A stretch of 64,000 nt of DNA from Plasmopara viticola (GCA_001695595.3 MBPM02000028.1:434001-498000), one strand, 5' to 3'. Counted from the stretch's first letter, positions 45,730 through 56,995 are shown. Numbers and translations are program-made. Notes: a model not told the origin generated them from the letters alone.

Positions 45730-48700
45730 TTGCCCAGATGATTATATTCGGTTGAAATTCCGCAAAGTCAGATATTTGTTTCCACATCTATGCTTCCAAG
45801 AGCAAAAAAACGTCTTGCTTGTTCTAGGTGGCGTTCATATAGAAAAGCGTAAACCTTCTTGAATGTGCGAGCCTAATTGTCCATTGCAAACGCAATCATT
45901 GATATCTTGTCGGCAAGGAATGTGGCGTCTTGGCCTACGTACTGCGTAGCGTGTCTTTGAATCGACTGTTGACAATTTGAATTTTCCATCTATTCGCAGA
46001 TTATTACCAGCAAGCGGGCACTTTTTATTAAGGAATCGTTTGCAATTCCGCAGGGGCAGACCGCAGGTCTGTATTAAACACCATCGCGTTCAAATGCCAT
46101 TTTGTATGGCATTTTAATACTTTTTATGCCAGCAGCCTTACTGTTAGATTCTCGCTTATACTTAACACAAATGAGTATTTCGTGCACAATTTTGACCAGG
46201 AACCACTCTCACACTTCCATGCCCGTATTACCATAAAGTTTCGACAAGTTTAAGACAAATCGAAGACTGTGATATTATAACAGATTGTTATAAGTGGCAG
46301 CATTTGTAAAGTCTTTGGCTTGCGAGCCGCACGTGTGACCTTCTGGCAGGCCTAACAGAGCCTCACATACATGTTTACCCATATGCAGCAAGCTGGACTA
46401 CCAATATGATAGTGAGAGAAAACCTTTTCTCTGTCTAAGTGACTGCAAATAGAATTATTTGTCGTCAGATGTCGATCAAACTTTATTCTGCTCACTCATA
46501 GCAATGCAAATGCGGTCGCTGTCGAGTCGTTATATCCTCGACAGCAGAGCGGCCTCCGCTTTGTATGGCTGGTAAAAAGAATTGTCAAAAGTGCTTTCAG
46601 CTCTACCAATATAAATTTATCCTGCGCAAAGTCGAGTCGGCATGCCCATTGGGTTAGCCATGTTTGTATCCAGCGCAAAAGTTATATTCCACAAAAAATG
46701 ACAGCAATCTTGCTCTCATCTAGGACAGGTGTGGCGCGTTTGTCACTATCCTAAGAATACATGATCGGAATATACTACAGAGGACTTAAATGTCAAGAGA
46801 TAAAGTTGGGACTATACCCAAACGAGTACTTCCTTGCCATAATCAGAAGTGTTTCCTTTAGCAGCCCAAAGCCGCCTAGATTTAAATATGATACATTGTT
46901 AATGACCGCCTCCAACAATTCTGCACGAACGTGTAACGAATGGCCTTATTCGAAGTATCGCAAATAATGCAAAACGCATTTGTTTTTGACGGCAAAACCA
47001 GGTCATATCAACAATTGTTTCGGCTCCCCTAACACTCTTTATCTAGTCAACTTGGACAAAGCATTTTGCGAGACTCGCATAAATAGCAAGCCAGCACTGA
47101 ACCTGTGTAGGCCAATCCGCAACGATTTTTACCTTTTAAAACTCTGTAGGTCAATCCGCAACGACTTTTACCTTCTTAAACTCTGCGGAGACCCCATGAC
47201 CGTTGATATAGCAGCCAAGAATAAAATATCTTTTCTTACCGCAGAGGAATATGCTTGTGTACAGTGTAATGGTCCTCATGACAACAAAAACTTGTCTAAT
47301 GTACCTCTAAAACGTCTTTTGACGAGTAAATTGTCACCGTAGCCTGGGCGAAAGGTCTCAAGAGTCGAATAATCTATGCGATCGGACGGTTAAACGTCGT
47401 CGGCGTGTTCTGTATCCTTTGTGGCATCAGGTACTACGCCACTAGGCTGTTCACAATCACGAGGGTTCCATAACCAGTAGATGCCACAAACCAAACTATT
47501 TATTGTGCAACGCGCATCCAAACATGTTGAGCAAATAACTTTTTTTGGACGCATGTTGATTCAAGTGCCATTGCACTGTGTAAGATTTTCTACGCCCGGA
47601 AGTAGTCGTCACTTTCCTTTCGGTTTTCAAGCGTAGAAAGTCGGTGAAAAGTGCGTGTAATTTGACTGCCATACCCTCTTATTTGTTGCATTTTTGCAGA
47701 AAAAGTTTTGATGAGCTCACGTCGCTCTTGTGGCAGAGGGCAGAGCTTTGTGACACAAAATTTATCTCTGACACGTGGTCAATTTAGGATGGAAGCCTTT
47801 TGTCCGGGAAAACTTTGATGGTGGATCTTTAAACACCATTTCTAATAGTTTCGCTAAAAAAATATCGATTTGGGATATTTAATTTTAATAAGCCAAGACG
47901 CTGCTTAAGAGGCTGAAACAAAAGTCTATATGCACAAATGTACTTATTTTTAAATAACATAAGCAATAAATGAAATATAATTGATCACTGAATGGTCTGA
48001 CAGTGCCTTCAATTTAGTGCACCAATCATGAAACGACAACTAACAATTATATCTGCTGATACGGTCTCTTTATTTTTTTGGCACCCAAGATCCGTCAATT
48101 TTAACATATATTGCAAAATTGACGGATCTTGTTAATCGCTTGTACAACTATGTTATCCCCAGTTGCTTATGCAATCAACAATGTTAAAAAATTAATTAGC
48201 GTCTTCGTCGGCTGGTACTGTTTTAACAAAATCGTCACGTCTATCGAAAGAGAGCTATCGAGACCTTCAATACCTCCAATATCTATCCGGTGAGTATACT
48301 TGCCTTGGAGTCATTTGCACAAAAGGCATGGCAACATGGCTCACCATTTTTTTATTGCGTGGTAGCACTTTGCCACTCAGTCCAGGGTTCGTGTTATTCT
48401 CGTCGACATGTCAGGTTCGAGTCATCCTTATTCATGCCAACAACATGATTTTAAAATTTGTGCTGTCAAAATCTTCAATAAGTACGGCCACATCTATAAA
48501 TCGTCTTAAACCGTTTCATTACATGATCGAACTAAAAAGCTTACTTACGTTCTCTGTCTTAGACTATCGAACAGTTGGGAAGAACGCAATCGTTTGCAGA
48601 CGCCCGAAGTTTGCCGAGCTCGTAATGAGTTTCCATACTCTCGTACACGTGCGTGCACACTCAGAAGCTCATCGCTACTTGTTTGAAATACACTCAACAT

Positions 48701-49359
48701 TCGTATCTAGTTCTTCTTCAGTCACACTCCTGCTGCGACTACCTGGCTGTTAAGGCGTAAACGTAACCCTCGAACGAATCGAGGTTCACTTCGTCGAAAT
48801 ACTTCTAAACTAATGTCCTTTTGCTTACCGAGCTGCTGCTACTGTGTGGCAGCTATCAAGTCCACCTAGATAAGACTCGACTCCGCGGGCTCACGCACTT
48901 GGGTCCTGTAGGACGAGAAATTCTATATGCACGGCAATTCAAAGGAACGATCCCTTCTGTGGGTGCTCTCGTCACAAACAGCGAATCTAATCTCTCCTTC
49001 ATCGTCTCTGCTCGAAATGTTGAGCGCTGAGTAAGTTGCTAGACCGCCATTCGGCTTGACTTGCTCTGGGATTGGCGCCCAGTTTGAAGGCCATCCGTGG
49101 TATCCTTTGTCGTAACTCGATTGAAGTTTTTCCTCTTAAAAGCCAGCACTCACGCAGTATAAAACGTCGCGACACAAGAAAAGGTTTGTTTTGGTTACTG
49201 GACCGATCCACTAATGTTGTCATCTTTTTAACCTATAAACCCGTTTTTTCTCTCGTTCTTGTGATTTTCGTGAATCACTATGAAAACTTTCGAATAAAAA
49301 ATGTTATTAAGCAAATTTTGTAGCTTCCTATGCAGCCTACCAACACTTGGGTCGTTCTT
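45730..49359. other. Gene-poor tract left of the second gene island
   Basis: Contains a 39-bp direct tandem duplication around 47103-47180 (phase-preserving, two 13-residue units in a 120-codon plus frame at 46980-47342) and a perfect hairpin at 48087-48130. A 141-codon frame at 48328-48753 has no start context, domain or homologue I recognise. The final 300 bp should include the 3' UTR of the minus-strand SANT-like gene. Confidence 0.45.
48087..48130. repeat. Perfect 16-bp stem hairpin
   Basis: AAGATCCGTCAATTTT at 48087-48102 is followed by a 12-base AT-rich spacer and its exact reverse complement at 48115-48130. In a decayed region a perfect stem suggests a young MITE remnant or terminal pair, not a conserved RNA. 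No gene end lies near enough for it to be a transcription terminator. Confidence 0.7.
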
Positions 49360-50772
49360 TCACGACCGATTGCACAATTGACGCAGCAATGCGTGAAAAT
49401 CCGCTCTCTCTTGCTGCCGCTCCTTGTGCATTTGGGCAAACAAACTCACAAGTTGTTCCTGCTGTTTCTCAACCAGCGACTCAATGTAGGAAGTATTCTC
49501 CGACGTGTCGTTTGGGGAATTGCGTTCGTGCAGGATCGCCAATAACATTGCTTGGTTTTGTTTACGCTCTTCCATTCGTTCCTCCCGCAAATCATGTAAA
49601 AGCTGCTCGAATCGAGCATTTTGCACTTCTAGCAACGCCTCGACAACCTGTTCGTCGACTTGGATCTTTTCCTCTTCATTCACAACTCGCGGCGACTGTT
49701 TTATCGGTGGATCTTCTGCTTCCGACACGTCCTCGACGTCCTCGGACATAGAAGGACTGGGTGATCGTATGATCGACTGTTCCGACGATGGATCGGACGA
49801 CACCGACGACTTGCGCACCTTTCTTCGACCTCGCTTGCGTTTGCGACCAGTCGTCGTCACGGTCTCTAGAATCTCCTCTTTTTCAAGAACAGAGCCAATC
49901 TTGTGATACGTCTCCCGATCAATCTCACAGCCTACGCGTTGACTCGACTTGGGATTTACAAGTTTCCGTTGCAAACGAAAGCGTTCATTAAACGTGTAAT
50001 TAAACCAGTCCGTGCCATCCAGTGCTTCCAATCCATTGACACATTGACAAATGAAATTGTACGAATGAATAATACATCGTTTCTTGGCCGTGATGGACCC
50101 CACCGTTGTATCTTGCGATCCCCCCAGCGCAACAAACTTTTGTCGAATCAACCAATTGGGCAACTTGACCTTCTCATCCGGTTCGTTGCCATAGTCAATG
50201 AATTCGTCCACCGCATCTTGCCACGCGTCCACGAACATTGCCCAATCTTGTGGTGTCCACGCAGCTTTGGGCGTGTCGACAAATTCCGCCTCGTCTTCCG
50301 GTTCAGGCTTCTTGGTATGAGGACTCTGTTTCACACCTTTCTTGCTGACCTCCTTCCCCTTGTAATGGCTTCCACCTCCATTGCTACCACACATGCGGTC
50401 GATTCGACGAAAGAGATCTTGATTCAAAATAAACACCCCCTTTTCCTTCTTCGTGTATGCTCGACGAAGCTCGTGCTGCTCAGCTGCTGACAGGTCAAAC
50501 CAGCGAGGAGTACCCCTTTTGAGGCTCTTCTTGTTCGTAGCCACAATCAAACGGTACGCTGTACACAATCGATGATGCTGACGTGTGATGGACGAGAGAC
50601 TTCGTCGGTTCGTGCCAGCTTTGACACAGAACCGCGCGTGTAAAGTGGTCCGTTCCCCCGTGGAAAGCATTAGACGATCCTTTGGGTCGTCCACGACCTC
50701 ATCCCAGGCATCGATCAAGTGAAACAGTTCCTCGTTGGCCCACGCCGAATTGTTTCCGGGAGTCAAAGGCAT
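49360..50772 (-). CDS. SANT/trihelix-like double-repeat protein 1
   Basis: An intronless 470-residue protein from ATG 50772. Two copies of one module are visible. Module 1 (about 11-128) has W-A-N-E-E-L-F-H-L-I-D-A-W and P-R-W-F-D-L-S-A-A-E-Q-H-E-L. Module 2 (about 172-298) has W-T-P-Q-D-W-A-M-F-V-D-A-W and T-D-W-F-N-Y-T-F-N-E-R-F-R-L. The W-x-x-x-(E/D)-x-x-x-L/F-x-x-A-W start fits SANT/Myb or trihelix-like DNA-binding helices. A basic K-R-K-R-G-R-R-K cluster near 311-318 is a likely nuclear signal. The C-terminus holds two coiled-coil repeats (about 376-413 and 428-466), each ending in an E-R-x-x-E-R-K or E-R-Q-Q-E-R heptad. It is probably a nuclear DNA-binding or chromatin protein that dimerises. 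It is paralogous to the gene at 51648-53465, which lies upstream on the same strand. Confidence 0.75.
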   Translation of the reverse strand: MPLTPGNNSAWANEELFHLIDAWDEVVDDPKDRLMLSTGERTTLHARFCVKAGTNRRSLSSITRQHHRLCTAYRLIVATNKKSLKRGTPRWFDLSAAEQHELRRAYTKKEKGVFILNQDLFRRIDRMCGSNGGGSHYKGKEVSKKGVKQSPHTKKPEPEDEAEFVDTPKAAWTPQDWAMFVDAWQDAVDEFIDYGNEPDEKVKLPNWLIRQKFVALGGSQDTTVGSITAKKRCIIHSYNFICQCVNGLEALDGTDWFNYTFNERFRLQRKLVNPKSSQRVGCEIDRETYHKIGSVLEKEEILETVTTTGRKRKRGRRKVRKSSVSSDPSSEQSIIRSPSPSMSEDVEDVSEAEDPPIKQSPRVVNEEEKIQVDEQVVEALLEVQNARFEQLLHDLREERMEERKQNQAMLLAILHERNSPNDTSENTSYIESLVEKQQEQLVSLFAQMHKERQQERADFHALLRQLCNRS

Positions 50773-51647
50773 GTGAATGCGAAGCCTCGAGACGTGGTTG
50801 AAAAGAAAAGGGCGGGTGTTCTCGACTCGCGTCTATTTCGCCTCACTGGCTGGCAATGCTGATTTGTCAAAAACTGGCCCGGCATACAAAAGTCTAGTCA
50901 ACCTAAACGCGAATTGTACCATAGCTTGCTCGTTCGAACCCGATGCATTGTTGATCAAGCAAAATTGAAACAGCGGTTAACATTGAGCTTGGGGATCTTA
51001 AAGTCAACGACACTGCGGGACTTTAATAATTAACAAATCATCGAGTCACGAAACGTGAGGAACCTTCATACGATCAATCTCTGCTTCTAATATCTGTCGT
51101 AATTGTGCTACTTGTACAAAAGTCATTAAACACGAAGAACCTTCAAACAGTCAATACACTCGTTTATTTCTATCTCTAAGAGGCCTACTTGTACTGCTCG
51201 TACGAAAGCTTATAGCGCTTAACAGTTCTTGTCTAACCTGTGCGAAGCACGTACAATAATAGCGTATACTGAAACATCTACATATTTGTGATTTTTCTCA
51301 AGCAAATTGTGGTTTTGAAAAAGATAGATTGATTGTGAAAGATCAAAGACTCTTAACCAAATCTTTCTAGATCAATTAAGTTCGCGGAGTGTAGCCACTC
51401 AGCTTGCTTGTCTTAGAAGTGGTAGGCTGCACCTTACCAACTTAGAGTGTGGCATCAACAGAGCAGTTTGTGGTACAGCATTCAAGCTTTATAGGTTGAA
51501 ACTCGATTTAGTTTATCATTAAGCGTCAGTTGTTGTTTATTTGATGTATACTCGCAAGCTTCATTCATTGGTACCAATTACTTTTAATTAACAGCAATGC
51601 CCTTTTTGTAAGAATAAACCCTAACGTGGGTCTTTCAAATAACGCAA
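50773..51647. other. Spacer between the two SANT-like paralogues
   Basis: These 875 bp hold the promoter of paralogue 1 and the 3' end of paralogue 2. The sequence is AT-rich with no gene, no clear repeat partner and no sign of a third, decayed paralogue. Confidence 0.45.
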
Positions 51648-53465
51648 TTAGTTTTTCTCCTCTTGGTCTTGGCTTACGAGTCGAGCAGTCCCCAGCTCTC
51701 GCAAGAGTGATCGCGCTTGCTGGCGTTCTTGCGAATGCTCGTCTTGCAACTGATTAAACAGCGTAAGCAAATGCTGACGCTGCCTTTCGACCAACGCTTC
51801 CACGAACTGAGACGGCTGATCAGCTTTTTGCACCGATGCATGGCGCAACTTCAGCGCTTCCAGAATAATCTCCACATTGTGTTGACGCTCTTGTCGTCGT
51901 TCCTCTTGGAATTCGCCCAAAAGTGCCTCGAATCTCCTCGTTTGGGTTTCTAATAACCGCGTGACCCACTTTGGATCACTTAATCCCGTCCGTCGGCGCT
52001 TGTGAAGAGATTCTGTCTCCTTGTCGACTGAATTAACCTCGCGAACCGGTTTAGTTGCCAGATTTTTCAAGCGATTCAGTCGTACTTGTGAAGACACACG
52101 TCGACTCGAAGATTCAGTTCTACCACTTTGCTCGGATGTACTGTCTTCTTCCGACTCGTCGTCTTCTGATTCATTTGGCGATTTGTCGGCAATTATGTAA
52201 CCTCGCGGTGGCCCCGAGTTATATTTGCTTTTTCCTACTTTCTGACCCTCCTTTTTAAAAAATCCGGCTTTTGTCCGTCCCAAAAGCTCATCCAAAGTCG
52301 TTGGAGGCCGAGGCGCATTAGCTGTCGGAGTCAAGACAATTTGCTGGGCCTTATCAATCTGCACGAGACGCTGGTACGATTCCTTTTCAATAAAGACGGC
52401 CTGTTCATTTTGATGGCCATATTTTTTTTGCAATTCCATGCGTTCTTCAGGTGTCATGCCAAACCAATTGGGACGATCACTCTGCGATGCCAGTGTGCGA
52501 AGCACATTGCGCAACGCTCGAAACGCCGTCATAATGGCGTGTTTCTTGGCACCCGATGACTGATTTGTACGAGGCGTATCGTTTTCCCCACACAATTCGA
52601 TATACCGTTGATGAATCAATGCATTTAATCGAAGTCCATCATTTCGAGAAGCAAAGGATCCCTCAAATCCATTCTTTGACAATACAGTAACAATTTCATG
52701 CCATGCTAACAACAGTCGATGTTCTTCTCGTTTCGACCACTTTGACGTCATCTTCACCTTGGTCTTGCTCCTGCTTTTTGGAGGCGAGTAGTCGAGGTCT
52801 TCCTCTCGCTTTCCCATTGTATCGTCTTCCTCCGAATCACTCTCCGATAGAACGTCGGAGTCCGAAGTTCCGTCGTGCTTTGATTTAGTCTCTCCTCCTT
52901 TATCGTTCACTTCGTCAGCAGATGACAACGGGGGTGACGACGGAGGTGGCGCCGGCGTTTGATTTGACCGGAACATTGGCAACCCAGCAAGCGCCTCGGC
53001 CGCTGCCTTCATGTCGTCCGCCATTGGATGTTCCGGTTGTTGAGCTTGTACAGGAGGTACTTCCGACTCAACAGGTGGTGGTGGGGGTACCTCTTCACAA
53101 ATACGACGCAAGACTTCAAACTCATCCGGCGTCACTGTAGCCAATTCGCCCAGTCGTCCATTCATGCGCCGTAGATCGTCTTGTTGATGTGGTGGTAGCT
53201 GAAACCACGTGGGACGTCCAGCTCGCAAACTCTCGGCATTGAATGCACGAAGAAATAAAAAGGTGCGGACCAAACGCTGGCGTTGGGTTTCCACCTCTTG
53301 GACCGAGACCGTTGCGCCGTCCCGCGGCCGCAGCGCGTTAAATTGCAAACACAACTGGTGCCTCTCAAACTCAGTGATCTCATCGCGATCGCGCGGGATG
53401 TTCAGCGTCTGTTCCCACGCATGGAAGAGCGCTAAGAGCTCGTCGCGTCGCCACCAATGTGCCAT
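51648..53465 (-). CDS. SANT/trihelix-like double-repeat protein 2
   Basis: An intronless 605-residue protein from ATG 53465, with the same architecture as its neighbour at 49360-50772. Module 1 (about 4-122) has W-W-R-R-D-E-L-L-A-L-F-H-A-W and P-T-W-F-Q-L-P-P-H-Q-Q-D-D-L. Module 2 (about 243-369) has W-S-K-R-E-E-H-R-L-L-L-A-W and P-N-W-F-G-M-T-P-E-E-R-M-E-L. The linker (about 125-240) is Pro- and acidic-rich, and a K-R-R-R cluster near 489-492 is a likely nuclear signal. Two C-terminal coiled-coil repeats follow (about 501-538 and 553-591), with R-F-E-A-L-L-x-E-F-Q-E-E-R-R-Q-E-R in the first. Module order and coiled-coil duplication match paralogue 1, so the internal duplication preceded the gene duplication. 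It is divergent from the methyltransferase gene, with only 132 bp between start codons. Confidence 0.75.
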   Translation of the reverse strand: MAHWWRRDELLALFHAWEQTLNIPRDRDEITEFERHQLCLQFNALRPRDGATVSVQEVETQRQRLVRTFLFLRAFNAESLRAGRPTWFQLPPHQQDDLRRMNGRLGELATVTPDEFEVLRRICEEVPPPPPVESEVPPVQAQQPEHPMADDMKAAAEALAGLPMFRSNQTPAPPPSSPPLSSADEVNDKGGETKSKHDGTSDSDVLSESDSEEDDTMGKREEDLDYSPPKSRSKTKVKMTSKWSKREEHRLLLAWHEIVTVLSKNGFEGSFASRNDGLRLNALIHQRYIELCGENDTPRTNQSSGAKKHAIMTAFRALRNVLRTLASQSDRPNWFGMTPEERMELQKKYGHQNEQAVFIEKESYQRLVQIDKAQQIVLTPTANAPRPPTTLDELLGRTKAGFFKKEGQKVGKSKYNSGPPRGYIIADKSPNESEDDESEEDSTSEQSGRTESSSRRVSSQVRLNRLKNLATKPVREVNSVDKETESLHKRRRTGLSDPKWVTRLLETQTRRFEALLGEFQEERRQERQHNVEIILEALKLRHASVQKADQPSQFVEALVERQRQHLLTLFNQLQDEHSQERQQARSLLRELGTARLVSQDQEEKN

Positions 53466-53597
53466 TTCAAACTTTGGCTTCTTCGATTGAAAAATCCTTG
53501 ACTGAGCACGCGAAGACCCAAGTTTTTCCCTCGCAAAAGTGATTGCGCACTGCTTTTCTTAAGTGCGGTCTTGTCGAATGTTTGACAAACATTTTGC
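53466..53597. promoter_or_regulatory. 132-bp divergent promoter region
   Basis: Lies between the ATG of the minus-strand SANT-like paralogue 2 and the ATG of the plus-strand methyltransferase. Both 5' UTRs and both core promoters must fit in 132 bp, unless transcription starts inside the neighbouring gene. No TATA box or clear initiator motif stands out. Shared regulation is plausible but inferred from spacing alone. Confidence 0.4.
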
Positions 53598-54481
53598 ATG
53601 CCAACCGTTCAAGTTTATCCGGAATCAAAGGTCAACCAGGTCGAGGCGACTCTGCGCGTGGGCGTCGACGGCAAGGACTTATGTCTGACGCTCTTGATGG
53701 TACGTGTGAAAGGATTTTGAGGAATTTAGAGGTTCAAAAGAGACTCACGGTCGAGTGTAGCAACCGGACGAGCTCGCGCCGTTGTTTTCTGGCGCCGCGT
53801 GGGCCGGCACCTTGCTATGGGACGCGGCCGTGCACTTGACCCGCCGCTTCTTAACCGAGTATCACGAGGTGCTTGCGAACCGTCAGAATGTGTTGCGTGT
53901 CTTGGAATTGGGTGCTGGCATGTACGTTTTTGTTGATATTTCTATCGTGGTGGAACTGTTGCAATGATCGAATAAGTGTGAACAGTGGTGTGCCAGGCAT
54001 GGCGGCCCGCGTTGCAGGTGCTCATCACGTCGTACTCACGGAACAAGATGAGCTATTGCGTCTACTGCGTGTGAATTTGGCTGCGAATGCAGAGGTTTTG
54101 ACTCACGAAATCGAAGAAGAGAAAGGAGGAATTGTGGCCAGACCCTTGAGCTGGGGCATTGAGCATACGAAAGAGTATTTGGCTCGATATGGTGATGAGA
54201 AGATCGACGTGATTCTATCATGCGACTGCATCTACGAGCCACTGTATGGCACATCGTGGAAAGGTCTAGCACAGACGATGGAACTGTTGTGCTTGGCGAA
54301 TCCAAAAAGTGTCGTGCTTCTGGCCGTCGAGCGGCGTAACGAGGACGGGATTGACAAATTTCTGGCCTTTGTCGAGAAGGAAACAATGCTTTTGTACAGA
54401 CGAGATGAGGTCACGGTCGGAAGTAGCAAAAATCGATTAGAAGTGTACCATTTACATTTGGAAAACATACTGAAGAACTAG
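53598..54481 (+). CDS. METTL21-like seven-beta-strand protein methyltransferase
   Basis: Three exons (53598-53699, 53761-53921, 53986-54481) with introns of 61 and 64 nt (GTACGT donors) encode 252 residues. The second junction splits an Ile codon inside motif I and restores V-L-E-L-G-A-G-I-G-V-P-G (81-92), the S-adenosylmethionine-binding loop. G-T-L-L-W-D-A-A (50-57) matches the conserved substrate-side Trp segment of this family. D-V-I-L-S-C-D-C-I-Y (162-171) contains the D-x-x-Y catalytic-loop motif of METTL21/FAM86-type enzymes, which methylate lysine on chaperones, elongation factors and similar proteins. The protein substrate cannot be told from sequence. There is no signal or transit peptide, so cytosolic location is expected. 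The stop lies 26 bp from the stop of the convergent PFK-2 gene. Confidence 0.85.
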
Positions 54482-54507
54482 AGCAAACGCAAGAGACTTT
54501 CCATTCT

Positions 54508-56802
54508 TTACATTGGACGATGCCACACTTCTTCGCACTTGTAAGCTTTTGGTGTCACTTGAATGACGACATGGAGGGGAATGTTCAACGTGGGACATTC
54601 ATGCGGGGATTTGTTCGTAAGATACGCGTACAAGACCCGCAGAATGGCCTGATGCGCCACAATCAGTACCGGTTGATCCATTCGCATGAGTTCCGTAATC
54701 ACTGGCTCTAGCCGATGAATCACATCCTGGTACGACTCGCCACGTGGATACCGATAGTGGAGTTTATTATTTTTGCGTGCAAGATATTCATCCGGCATCT
54801 CCTCGGCCACTTGTTCGTACGTCATGCCATCGCAGATCCCCGCATCAATTTCGTCCAATTGTTTCCATTTGACAATCGACCGGCCACGCGCTGCAATGCG
54901 TTCGATCGTCATGCCTGTTCGCAACATTGTTGATGTCCAAACGGCCAATTCCGTGTCTCGAGAGGGATAATACGCGTCAATAAAACGATCTAATTGCTCG
55001 GCGTATTGAACGCCTAACGGACTTAGCGGCGAGTCGCCGCCAATTCGTTTTTGGGTATTGTACATACTTTCTCCGTGGCGGCTGAGCCAAATCGGTCGTG
55101 GTTTCAGGTTTAAATTCGCCATTAAAAACATGATGCGGGACTGGAGATAACCATACACTTGGTTACAAAAGATTTGGCGTCCAACGTCAATGATCTTGAT
55201 AAATGGAGCTCCTTCCAGATCGGCTGCCAGTGGCTCGTACTGTTGTTGGTAGTGGTTGATCCGATTATTGTAGTCTTCTGCTGCCTCTTCCATCGTCTGG
55301 CCGGCGTAATCTGCTGAATTTAATTTCATTTCATTGATCGAGGACGCAATCAACGCCGGATCGTCACACACTGACTCGATAAACATCGTTTCACACTTGT
55401 ACCGTTGATGCACTTCCGTTAACAATGTTTCACGACGTTTGCGAGTGACGTTGGTGGCATCAAAGATGACACAGTCGCAGTCATTGCTTTCTAGCGCTGC
55501 AATCGAGTCGTTGAGACACTGTTTCGACAATTCAGAGCGGATCTTGAACGATTCTTCGTTCGATGGGTCCCAGAAATCGTGCTTGACGTTTGATCCCACG
55601 AGTTTCCGACGGTATTCGCCCGTATTGAAAGTTCGGGAATGATGTCCCATCCACGTCAAATGACGCGCTAGAATGTGGCCAATGTACGTTTTGCCACGAC
55701 CGGGTAACCCCACGAGAAAGATCATTAGCTTCCCACCATTGCTATGCTGGGGTGTGGTCTGCATCGCAGTGTGGGGTCCACGCACTAGCACAGAACGGTG
55801 GCCGCCAAGTTGAGCTCGAGTATTGTGTTCGTGTGTGACCAAATCGCCGCCAAAATGCTGCGTCGTAGCTGCTAGCAAGACGGAATTCGTGATTGCATCA
55901 TCCATGTAGTTTGTATACTTCGGTGTCGCTACGTCTGCAGCACCATCACTGGATTTGGAACCAGCGAGACTCAAAAACTCGTCACTCTTGGACCTTGTCA
56001 ACGTTCCGGCTCGTGGTCGCGTCAAATTGGTGCCGTGAGTGCTCATCCGACGCTCCCTCACTTCAATGCCGTACTCCGAGTCTTCCATCTCTTGAGGTTG
56101 ACGATGAACTGTTCGAGGCGTTGCTTGAGTCGTGGCTACCTCGTGGGTATCGTGACGAGATTTGATACTGGGAGAACGTTGGGGTTTCATTCCAGGAGAC
56201 GTCTCCAATCGGAGCTCCATAAGCTCTTTACTAACAACAGGATTCATCACGGGTAGACCGTCATGATCGTCACGGAGAATGGTATGGATTGTGTGTTGCA
56301 ATGGCTTCAAATTGGTCTGCGGATCCACGTACGGAACGATCTTGATAAAATTATTGAGGTTGCCGTATTCGTCGGGGGCAAACGCCACCTCTGGGTCGTA
56401 CTGCCACGCTCCGTCAACGCAAAATTTAAATAAATGCGTACCTATCGGCAGCCACAACTTGATACTATAGAGCGACGTGTCGTCGGTCGACTTTTGGAGC
56501 AAAATCTGTGAGCCCCAGCTAAAAGAGACACCAATTATACATTAACAACTCTACACTTTATCAGTAGAAGCTGCATTGACCAGTACTCACTTGTTAAAGC
56601 TGCCAGTGACGCCCACAGACTCGCACGGACGGGACCACTCGATCACAGCTGGATACAGATCGTCGGCTTCCTCTAATACATTTACTAGCGGCATCTTGGA
56701 AGCGTCGGATGGATCTACATGGACGGAAAGAGGAGACGGTAAGGACGAAGAGAGGGCGTCATCGTCCGCATCGGTGCCCACGGGCGACGACGCGTAGCTC
56801 AT
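54508..56802 (-). CDS. 6-phosphofructo-2-kinase/fructose-2,6-bisphosphatase with N-terminal starch-binding module
   Basis: Two exons, 56591-56802 and 54508-56518, flank a 72-nt intron (GTGAGT donor, TTTTAG acceptor) and encode 740 residues. The junction restores V-T-G-S-F-N-N-W-G (CBM20/48 signature). The carbohydrate-binding module spans about residues 50-135. A disordered Ser/Thr/Arg linker runs to about 325. The kinase domain has the P-loop G-L-P-G-R-G-K-T (341-348) and F-D-A-T-N-V-T-R-K-R-R (423-433). The bisphosphatase domain has the phosphohistidine motif R-H-G-E-S (551-555), E-I-D-A-G (627-631) and the second catalytic His in A-H-Q-A (692-695), so both activities look intact. The enzyme makes and removes fructose-2,6-bisphosphate, which controls glycolysis versus gluconeogenesis. 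Plant F2KP enzymes carry a similar N-terminal module. In oomycetes it may sense storage glucan (inference). Confidence 0.92.
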
Positions 56803-56995
56803 GGAAACTTGGGCGTGGGGGGGGCTCTGGGCTGGCTTGGGAAGGTATACGTTAAAAGCTGTATAATAATACTATGCAGAATCTCTTGGCCCTAGCCCTT
56901 ATACACGCTCACATCAAAATGACCACTGACGGTACTCCTTATCTCCTTATCTGGGCGTTTTCATCATAGTAAAACTTTTCGGGTCTGGAAAAGAA

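Noticed and set aside
46015..46110. Short hairpins (CAGAC...GTCTG and ATGCCATTTTGTATGGCAT) as a possible Helitron 3' end
   Set aside because: No CTRR terminus follows the hairpin and no 5' TC partner was found.
48328..48753. 141-codon plus frame
   Set aside because: No domain, no compositional bias and no splice context. A few frames of this length are expected by chance in 64 kb read in six frames.
49347..50490. Plus-strand frames of 133-195 codons opposite SANT-like gene 1
   Set aside because: Antisense shadows. The minus frame has the domain repeats, a proper ATG and coiled-coil heptads.
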